Source: Sulfolobus sp. S-194 (GTDB taxonomy: Archaea; Thermoproteota; Thermoprotei_A; Sulfolobales; Sulfolobaceae). From it: DNA of 64,000 nucleotides. This document shows positions 57,435 through 64,000 of the stretch, piece by piece (position 1 is the stretch's first letter; every line of letters begins with the position of its first letter). The position numbers were made by a program, and so were the translations under genes. The notes beneath the pieces are model-generated. The model was not told the origin of the DNA. It ran no database searches and was given only the letters and a program-made list of their open reading frames with translations. The stretch is taken from the NCBI RefSeq assembly GCF_012222305.1, contig NZ_CP035730.1, forward strand, positions 1,364,001-1,428,000, written 5' to 3'.

Positions 57435-60269
57435 TCGTAAGGTCAATATATCCCTATTTTTGAAACTGACTCTTACCTTGTTACCCTCAACTTTCACCAT
57501 TCTTGGAACCTTATTTAACTCAAGAAGATCTAAACTTTCGACAGACAAAACCTCAAAGGGTAAATCTATTTCGCATTCATCCCTTACATTCTCTACATCA
57601 TATAACCTAAATACTAAACTATTATCATCTTCAGCAATTTTAACAGCTTCTAAAATCAGCTTATCAATCTTTACTAAACTCTTTTCCTTCTCAACACTTT
57701 TACCCATAATAACCTTTATTGGAATATTCAGTTCATAAGCCTTTTTAATAACCTCGGCCTTACGCCAATCACCTAGATGAGGATAAAGAGAATAAGTAAA
57801 TATGACTTCTTCTAGATCTGTTGTTGGATCTGGGTATAGTGGAGTTTTACTCAAACTTAGACCTACAGAAGTCCCGCGTAAAGAAACACCGTATTTACCC
57901 TCACTTAGTAACGCTATACCATAATTTCCTTCAGAGAAATCAACAAACTTTTGAATTGGAACCTCAAACCTAGCCTTATCCCAACTGGTATTTTGCCAAG
58001 TAAACCTTTCAATTACTCCAAAAGGAATATCAGAGACCGCTTTATCAGTATTAACGTCAAAATTAAACCACACTTTCAGAAGTAATTCTCTATCCCTCAT
58101 CCTTAAAGTCGTGATAAAATCAATTCTTCTATAATCTGGATAAATCCTTACAGTCTGGTAAATCTCTGAGTTTCTAAATTTATAAGTGTATTTAACATCT
58201 ACAATAGTATCCTTTATGATAGTTGAAGAACTTGCCTTAATCACAAACTTAGTCTCCTCATAACCTTTCTCAATATCCCAAGCATCCGCCCACCCGGGAA
58301 TATTTTCATAAAATATAAGTACATTACTTGGCCCTTTCAACACTTCTCTTCCAGCTTCCTTGTCATACAGTGAAAGTAATTCCCCATCTTTTCCTAGCTT
58401 TAATATAAAAAACTTATTTTCGATCTGATAGCAATCTTCAGACTCTTTCACATAAACCTTTTCCTTTATCTTTCCTGGCTTCAACACAGTGAAACCTATT
58501 GAAGGGACTTTAACCTTGTAAAACTTACCATTAATCTCCACATATTCATCTCTATCCCAGTTGAGAGAATTAAACAAGTAAACCTCTTCACCTTGAGAGC
58601 CTAGAAGTTTAAGCATCGACTCCTTGGCAATACTTTCAGCCTCTTCAATCACTTTCTCTAACTCTTCATATGCTACCTTGTACACGTCTTTAATTGCCGA
58701 ACCTGGTAGAACATCATGAAATTGATTCTTTAATACAATCTTCCATAGGCTCCTAAACCTTTCCTTATTATAATTATTAGCCAAAGAAGACCACAATTCA
58801 GCTTCTCTCAGACTAACCTCAGCCTTCCTATTAAGCAATTTCATCTTTGAATGAGAGGTCAATACACCCCTATGAGTTTCTAAATATAGTTCTCCTCTCC
58901 ACTCATTAATGGGGTTAACTTTTATCTCCTCAAACTTCACACTAGGTAGGATCGGAAGTAAATCTATAGCCTCAGCCCTAATTAGCATTTCTTCATTTGG
59001 TCCTCCTCCTCCATCACCATAGCCAAAAGAGTAAAGTACAGGCTGATCCTTTTCCCTCCAGTTCTTGTATTGCTCTAAAACACTAGAGGCCGAGAAATCA
59101 GAATTGTAACCGCCTTTACCATTTCCGAAAGCTACCGAAGGTAAATATTCGTTATTTGGTGAAACCCATTTGAACACGTTATATGGGAATTTGTTAGTAT
59201 CATTCCAGAAAACTTTATGAGTAGCAAAAAGCTCGATACCACCTAACTTAGCAATTTGTGGTAAAGAGGCGGAAAAACCGAATGTATCTGGTAACCATAA
59301 AATTTTAGCAATTTTACCAAAATTTTCTAAGTAAAATCTCTGGGAATATAATAGTTGTCTAGATAGTGACTCACCAGAAACCATATTTGTATCAGATTCA
59401 ACATAAAATGCACCTAACTCCCATTTATTCTCTTTCACTTTCTCTTTTATCTTCTCAAAGAGTTTAGGGTAACTTTCCTTAACCCATTCATAATAAAGGG
59501 CGGAACTCTGAATAAATCGGAAATTATATTTATCAAGAAGTGTTAAAACAGTAGAGAAAGTTCTTATAACCTTTCTTTTAGTTTCATCAAATGGCCATAG
59601 CCAAGCTGTATCAATGTGAGCATGCCCAATTCCTATCAAAACACCTCTTTTACCGTATTTTTCCCTAACTTTAGATAATTCCTCCTTCAAAACTTCTAGT
59701 CCTCTTCTATATTTATCTCTATTCTTATCTTCCTCCATACTATATTCTAATTCATTATAAATCCTGTTAAGATCTAATGACGTTTTAGCCAATTTAGATA
59801 TTATAAATAACTGGTCATTTGAAATAGTTTCAAAATAAGCCTCCTTCAAAGCCTTTGTTAAAGCGTGAACCAAATCATTTCTCAATTCCTCATCCTCTAC
59901 ACTTTTTATTAGATCAAGAACTTGTATTCCGTATACATAGAGTCTGTACGCGTTAAAATCTAAGTCCACATAGTAAGGAATTCCAGGAGATGAGCGAACC
60001 CTTTCTCCAAAATCCTTATATTCACTCATCTCAACACTTATCTTATGCTTACCAACTGGCAAAGGAACAATTACATGATAGTTATCTAGCTCAAAATAAG
60101 GTTCCCCATCAATTTTTATAATACCCGAACCTTCGTGATCTAAAATTATGAGATAAGAATTTTCCTTTCCCTCAACTTCTAAATCAACCCAGTTTAGTCT
60201 CTTTACATTTACGAAAGAATTTCCATAAATAAGCGTTAACCTAGCTTCAATCTCGTTTAGAGTTCTCAC
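57414..60269 (-). CDS. Alpha-mannosidase, glycoside hydrolase family 38
   Basis: The 951-residue protein has the GH38 catalytic core: IGHAHIDTAWLWPFDETKRK (zinc His/Asp), QSSALYYEWVKESYP, GAFYVESDTNMVSGESLSRQ and KILWLPDTFGFSASLPQI with the nucleophile Asp. The later ATHKVFWNDTNKFP is also conserved. A beta-rich C-terminal half of about 400 residues follows (from LNWDRDEYVEI). The enzyme removes alpha-linked mannose, probably from glycans of the cell's own glycoproteins or from food polysaccharides; no signal peptide is seen, so it is cytoplasmic. First gene downstream of tenA (about 20 bp), same strand. Confidence 0.9.
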   Translation of the reverse strand: MRTLNEIEARLTLIYGNSFVNVKRLNWVDLEVEGKENSYLIILDHEGSGIIKIDGEPYFELDNYHVIVPLPVGKHKISVEMSEYKDFGERVRSSPGIPYYVDLDFNAYRLYVYGIQVLDLIKSVEDEELRNDLVHALTKALKEAYFETISNDQLFIISKLAKTSLDLNRIYNELEYSMEEDKNRDKYRRGLEVLKEELSKVREKYGKRGVLIGIGHAHIDTAWLWPFDETKRKVIRTFSTVLTLLDKYNFRFIQSSALYYEWVKESYPKLFEKIKEKVKENKWELGAFYVESDTNMVSGESLSRQLLYSQRFYLENFGKIAKILWLPDTFGFSASLPQIAKLGGIELFATHKVFWNDTNKFPYNVFKWVSPNNEYLPSVAFGNGKGGYNSDFSASSVLEQYKNWREKDQPVLYSFGYGDGGGGPNEEMLIRAEAIDLLPILPSVKFEEIKVNPINEWRGELYLETHRGVLTSHSKMKLLNRKAEVSLREAELWSSLANNYNKERFRSLWKIVLKNQFHDVLPGSAIKDVYKVAYEELEKVIEEAESIAKESMLKLLGSQGEEVYLFNSLNWDRDEYVEINGKFYKVKVPSIGFTVLKPGKIKEKVYVKESEDCYQIENKFFILKLGKDGELLSLYDKEAGREVLKGPSNVLIFYENIPGWADAWDIEKGYEETKFVIKASSSTIIKDTIVDVKYTYKFRNSEIYQTVRIYPDYRRIDFITTLRMRDRELLLKVWFNFDVNTDKAVSDIPFGVIERFTWQNTSWDKARFEVPIQKFVDFSEGNYGIALLSEGKYGVSLRGTSVGLSLSKTPLYPDPTTDLEEVIFTYSLYPHLGDWRKAEVIKKAYELNIPIKVIMGKSVEKEKSLVKIDKLILEAVKIAEDDNSLVFRLYDVENVRDECEIDLPFEVLSVESLDLLELNKVPRMVKVEGNKVRVSFKNRDILTLRLRYKIA

Positions 60270-60291
60270 GAACTAAAATGTGAAAAGAAAG

Positions 60292-60942
60292 TTAAAAATC
60301 AAATGGAAACTTTTCTAACCTATAAGCCATATCCCAGAACATATACTCAAACATTGACGTAATCCTAAAATGTCTCTTAACAGCCTCTTTTTCCTCTTTA
60401 GTTAAACTAAATGAGTTAACTAAATTTATCACAGCCCTTACTCCCTTCTCATATTCCTCACCGCCATAAGTCTCTATCCAACGCCTATACAAAGGATTTG
60501 GAGAGCCATTCTTTAGTAATTCCTTCCCAACTTCCATATATATCCAATAACACGGAAGAACAGCACTTACGCCTTCATAAAATGATCTCGAATAAACCAC
60601 TGAAAGTAAATATGATGTATAAAGAAGATTTGTGGGAGAAGGCTTAACTTTACTAACATCAATATCCCAGAAAGAAATAAAATATTCATGAAGACTTCTT
60701 TCTACCCTTAATACATCACTAACATGAGTAGCGAAAAGGATTGAATCATCTTGCTTTTCTGCCTTAGCAGATAGTATTGCTAATGCCCTACTAAATTCTC
60801 GTAGATACAAAAAATCTTGAAGGATATAGTATTTAAACTTCTCTTCCTCTAGTGTCCCATCCGTTAATCCCTTAATAAAAGGATGTGATAATATTGCAGA
60901 ATAAATATCTGAAATCGAGTTCCAAAGTTCATCTGATAACAT
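60292..60942 (-). CDS. tenA: Thiaminase II / TenA (canonical)
   Basis: Starting at ATG 60942 ([14 protein letters not shown], 216 residues), the protein has the whole active site: [13 protein letters not shown] (Asp43), [20 protein letters not shown] with catalytic Cys131, and a C-terminal [11 protein letters not shown] Glu. I reject the longer frame starting at 60975 because its first 11 residues are hydrophobic and lie in AT-rich DNA. TenA hydrolyses aminopyrimidine from degraded thiamine so it can be reused. Compare the Cys-less relative at 7907-8482. It lies between an MFS exporter and the mannosidase on the same strand. Confidence 0.9.
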   Translation of the reverse strand: MLSDELWNSISDIYSAILSHPFIKGLTDGTLEEEKFKYYILQDFLYLREFSRALAILSAKAEKQDDSILFATHVSDVLRVERSLHEYFISFWDIDVSKVKPSPTNLLYTSYLLSVVYSRSFYEGVSAVLPCYWIYMEVGKELLKNGSPNPLYRRWIETYGGEEYEKGVRAVINLVNSFSLTKEEKEAVKRHFRITSMFEYMFWDMAYRLEKFPFDF

Positions 60943-60976
60943 AAAAATAAAATAGGAGAAGGAGATAAAAAGCAAA

Positions 60977-62413
60977 TCATTCAGCTATTCTCATTGCAGT
61001 CCTAAACTTATAATTCTTAGTCCATAAAGCAACTATTAAAGCTAACGTCATCATAGTCATTCCGAATATTGCAATATAATTAAATGCTGTTGCAGAAGGT
61101 AAGAATCCCATAACATAAATTTGATTATTAAACATCATTATAATAGGATCTTGATAAGTCTGCATAAACACTGTAGCAACAACTGGTCCGATTGAACCAC
61201 CTATAGTCCTTAATAACGTATTCATCCCCATTCCGGTAGTCCTATATTGATCTGGTAAAGATAATGCAACCATGTTAACTAGAGGTACGATAAAAGCCAC
61301 TAAACCTACAGAAGAAATAAAACCGTCAAGCAAAACCTCATCTGGTGTACTCCTAAAAGTTAGTAATAGTAGATAGGAAAGATCTGTCAAAACACCACCT
61401 AGAATCATTATAGGCTTAGGCCCAATTCTTGGCATTAATCTTCCTAAAATGGGGCCGAAAATTATCATCCCTAAAGCTACTGGAGACATTAGTAAACCAG
61501 ATTGAATTATTGATAGGCCTAAACCGTATGGTTTAGGCAATTGAGAATAATAGACTAGGAAAATGAAATTAGCAAACATACCAATACCAGATATTAAACC
61601 AACAATATTAGCAACAGCGAAATTTCTTATCTTAAACAACTCCAATTTCATTAAAGGTTCTATTGCAACCCTCTCATAAGCAATAAAAGCACCGTATAAG
61701 ATTAAACCCACAATTAACATCCATAGATTATCTAAAGCAGCCCAACCTAAAGTCGGTCCCTCAGTTATATAAACTAAAACTAAAGTAGTTGCTAAACCTA
61801 TTAAAGTAGCCCCTATATAGTCAACTCTCTCCTTTAACCTTGTTCCAGTATGAGGTAAGTACTTTAAAGAGATAAAGAAAACTATAAGGGAGAGAATTGC
61901 AGCAGTATGAAAGGCATAAGGCCAACCCAAATCTTCTACGATATAAGAACCTATAAGTAAGCCTAATGCCGGACCAATACCAATCGTTGCACTCAATATT
62001 GATTGAGCAAAAGCAACCCTTTCTTTTGGATAAATATCAGTAATAATTGCAATTGCTATAGGAAACATTGAGAAACCGACTCCTTGAATCGCTCTAGCTG
62101 CAATTAAAACCCAAATATTTGGTGAAAAACCAGCTAATGCTACAGCAATAATGTAGAATACAATAGCTATTATATACATTCTAGTCTTACCATAAGTATC
62201 TGCTAGCTTACCCATTAAGGGTGAAGTAGCAGCGGCAACCAGCAAATATGCTGAAGTTATCCAACCTGCTAAAGTTGATGAAATTGAAAAATCTGACTCA
62301 ATAGTAGGCAAAGCCGGAATAACCATTGTTTCTACGTAGTTAACAATCAAGAGCATAGCTGATAATATGAGCAGTGTCTTACTTTTATAATCCATGGATA
62401 AAGGGAAAGACAA
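60977..62413 (-). CDS. MFS multidrug-type exporter (DHA2 family)
   Basis: The 478-residue protein has 14 predicted spans with DHA2 motifs: [24 protein letters not shown] near span 1-2, [13 protein letters not shown] (motif A) and [22 protein letters not shown] (motif B/C region). These antiporters export hydrophobic compounds against protons. It shares the strand with TenA and the GT-C-like protein (9 bp apart), possibly one operon. Substrate unknown. Confidence 0.85.
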   Translation of the reverse strand: MSFPLSMDYKSKTLLILSAMLLIVNYVETMVIPALPTIESDFSISSTLAGWITSAYLLVAAATSPLMGKLADTYGKTRMYIIAIVFYIIAVALAGFSPNIWVLIAARAIQGVGFSMFPIAIAIITDIYPKERVAFAQSILSATIGIGPALGLLIGSYIVEDLGWPYAFHTAAILSLIVFFISLKYLPHTGTRLKERVDYIGATLIGLATTLVLVYITEGPTLGWAALDNLWMLIVGLILYGAFIAYERVAIEPLMKLELFKIRNFAVANIVGLISGIGMFANFIFLVYYSQLPKPYGLGLSIIQSGLLMSPVALGMIIFGPILGRLMPRIGPKPIMILGGVLTDLSYLLLLTFRSTPDEVLLDGFISSVGLVAFIVPLVNMVALSLPDQYRTTGMGMNTLLRTIGGSIGPVVATVFMQTYQDPIIMMFNNQIYVMGFLPSATAFNYIAIFGMTMMTLALIVALWTKNYKFRTAMRIAE

Positions 62414-62421
62414 GCCACCTA

Positions 62422-64000
62422 TTAAATTTTTCGATATATCTTTTTCACTGTAACTGACAAAAATCCATTTACGTTTCCATAATACGCATTTATGATTATC
62501 TCTCCTAAACCAACATTAAAAGCTGGAGAAGGGGACTTAATAACAACAATTTCCCACTCTCCACTCTTTATCCAGGTAGAGTTTGAAAGCCAAAGTATAC
62601 CATTTCCATCGTGGATAGCATTAACAGAAAACAACCTAAAGAATGGTTTAACCTCACTTAAGGGACCTTCGTAAGATACATTCAAAACCATCATATAAAC
62701 TTCATTAAACTTTGTGTAAACATGAAGAACTTCAATCTTTAAGCCGTTATAGTAAGAAGAAAAGGCATAATGAAATACCAATGCTGATAAGAGTATTAGC
62801 AAGAAAAGGACAGATAATGGCTTTACCACTTCCTTATTTATCTTCATCTTCTCATCTACGCTTCCATCTAAGTAATTAAGAAATGGTATATACATTACAT
62901 AATTCCATAACATTCTGTACATAAAGAGCATTATAAAATATATACCACCTAAGTAATTGGAAATCTTACCTTTTAAATAAAGATACAAAAACGTAGAAAA
63001 GATAAGAAGTTGAGATACCAAGAAGAAATCTTTATACTCATAAAACACGCCTATTACTGAGAATATATCAAAACCAAAGCCAATTTGCAACAAATTATCA
63101 AACACCGGCGTAGTTATATCGTGGAAATAGTAAACTGGAGAAGAAATGATAAAGTAAATGTTCAAGAAGATAAAAGTCATTACCCACGATAATAGAAATT
63201 GATAGATATTTTTTCTTTCGCTACGCAACTGTATAAGATAAAAAGGTAGGAAAATTAATGGATCTTGCTTAAACGAAACTGATAAACCGTAAAAGAAACC
63301 CTTAACCCACTCCCTACTCGATATGAAAGATAAAATAAGAAAAGTAACCCAAATAATATCATCAATACCTCCAGTAGAGTAAAGTAAGTAGTAAATATTA
63401 AATAGATAGGATGATATAAATAGAAGAAAAGTTGTTCTATCGAGCTTATACCAAAGTATAAAAGGTAAAAAAACATAGAAGAAAAGAATAATATAATTAG
63501 GATTAAAGTGGAAAATAACAGCTGGAATATAAAGTAAAAAGGACAATGAAGGGTAATTTAAATTTGTCACAACACCTCCAGTTGTACAAGGAGTACCATA
63601 AATCTCTGATGAGAGATTATAAATTTGATAAACATTACTTGTAACTGAAGGTATATAAGGGTTCAAACCGTGAAGAAATTGATAAGCTGAATAATAGTCA
63701 ATCATTAATTCATCAGTACCAAAAGGTTTTGCTACTCTAGATGAAATAGCTACTAAAACAACTGCAATAAGTGAAGCAATATCAAGTCGTCGCAACAATA
63801 ATCCAGCTAGAAAAATAAAATATAAGATAAAAAGAAGATACAACTTGTGGAAAAAATACCAATATTCAATAGGAACCAGAAACAGTTCAGTGTAAATAGC
63901 TAATTTTACAAATCCGGAATCACCTTTAAAGAAAAGAAGAATACCAGCAAGAGAAAGTAGAACAACTATTAAAATATCACTCCATAGTGTAGGATAATAA
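62422..64000 (-). CDS. Polytopic GT-C-type glycosyltransferase-like protein, 5' end beyond the window
   Basis: The frame stays open from the stop at 62422 to the right edge of the window. A TTG at 63843 is possible, but the upstream codons also encode clean hydrophobic segments ([34 protein letters not shown]), so the true start is probably outside. About ten or more spans follow, with an acidic first-loop motif [21 protein letters not shown] typical of GT-C enzymes that use polyprenyl-linked sugars. A beta-rich C-terminal domain of about 110 residues ends KKIYRKI. Proposed role: glycan transfer at the outer membrane face; weak evidence. Confidence 0.6.
   Translation of the reverse strand, partial: YYPTLWSDILIVVLLSLAGILLFFKGDSGFVKLAIYTELFLVPIEYWYFFHKLYLLFILYFIFLAGLLLRRLDIASLIAVVLVAISSRVAKPFGTDELMIDYYSAYQFLHGLNPYIPSVTSNVYQIYNLSSEIYGTPCTTGGVVTNLNYPSLSFLLYIPAVIFHFNPNYIILFFYVFLPFILWYKLDRTTFLLFISSYLFNIYYLLYSTGGIDDIIWVTFLILSFISSREWVKGFFYGLSVSFKQDPLIFLPFYLIQLRSERKNIYQFLLSWVMTFIFLNIYFIISSPVYYFHDITTPVFDNLLQIGFGFDIFSVIGVFYEYKDFFLVSQLLIFSTFLYLYLKGKISNYLGGIYFIMLFMYRMLWNYVMYIPFLNYLDGSVDEKMKINKEVVKPLSVLFLLILLSALVFHYAFSSYYNGLKIEVLHVYTKFNEVYMMVLNVSYEGPLSEVKPFFRLFSVNAIHDGNGILWLSNSTWIKSGEWEIVVIKSPSPAFNVGLGEIIINAYYGNVNGFLSVTVKKIYRKI

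Overview
The window reads as a chromosomal segment of a thermoacidophilic crenarchaeon of the order Sulfolobales. The DNA is strongly AT-rich with short leaders and frequent GTG/TTG starts. It carries lineage markers such as a DUF973 membrane protein, a HerA/NurA pair, Sulfolobus-type insertion sequences and MITEs, a urease gamma-beta fusion and several APC permeases of one local family. I cannot name the species. I see no rRNA, tRNA or CRISPR array.

Layout. 1-1.6 kb: two small inverted-repeat elements, then a broken amidohydrolase gene. 1.7-8.5 kb: a vitamin (probably thiamine-type) salvage region, with an ECF transporter (S component, double ATPase, T component) translationally coupled to a secreted phosphatase-like hydrolase, then a winged-helix regulator and a TenA-like protein. 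8.5-12.8 kb: a CARF/Csx1-like protein, a NurA-like nuclease and a convergent HerA-like ATPase, the best candidate here for an uncharacterised defence or repair system. 13-19.8 kb: DUF973 protein, IS remnants, an amino-acid permease divergent from an arginine deiminase, a MITE and a globin. 20.1-25.8 kb: nitrate assimilation (nitrite reductase, a nitrate-type transporter split by an IS, nitrate reductase). 27.1-32.2 kb: complete urease operon (ureAB-C-E-F-G-D) convergent with cyanase. 33.1-41.1 kb: aliphatic amidase, formamidase, NCS1 permease, Rieske oxygenase and a truncated cyclic amidohydrolase, interspersed with IS pieces. 41.1-53.4 kb: three IS elements, two amino-acid permeases, a metallophosphoesterase, and wrecked genes for a cytosine-deaminase-like enzyme, a xanthine-dehydrogenase-type large subunit and a hydantoinase/allantoinase. 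53.6-57.4 kb: a duplicated gene fragment, a VapBC pair, a long decayed stretch, and a Tat-exported molybdoenzyme with its membrane partner. 57.4-64 kb: alpha-mannosidase, TenA, an MFS exporter and a polytopic GT-C-like protein running off the right edge.

Together, 20-53 kb looks like a nitrogen-scavenging island. Nitrate, urea, cyanate, amides and formamide, and once purine/pyrimidine-type heterocycles, all lead to ammonia. The urea, cyanate and amide enzymes look intact, while the heterocycle branch and the nitrate transporter are being inactivated by insertion sequences and frameshifts. Several insertions are recent enough that target duplications are readable and the pre-insertion gene can be rebuilt exactly. 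All functional statements rest on motif recognition by eye; no database search was run.
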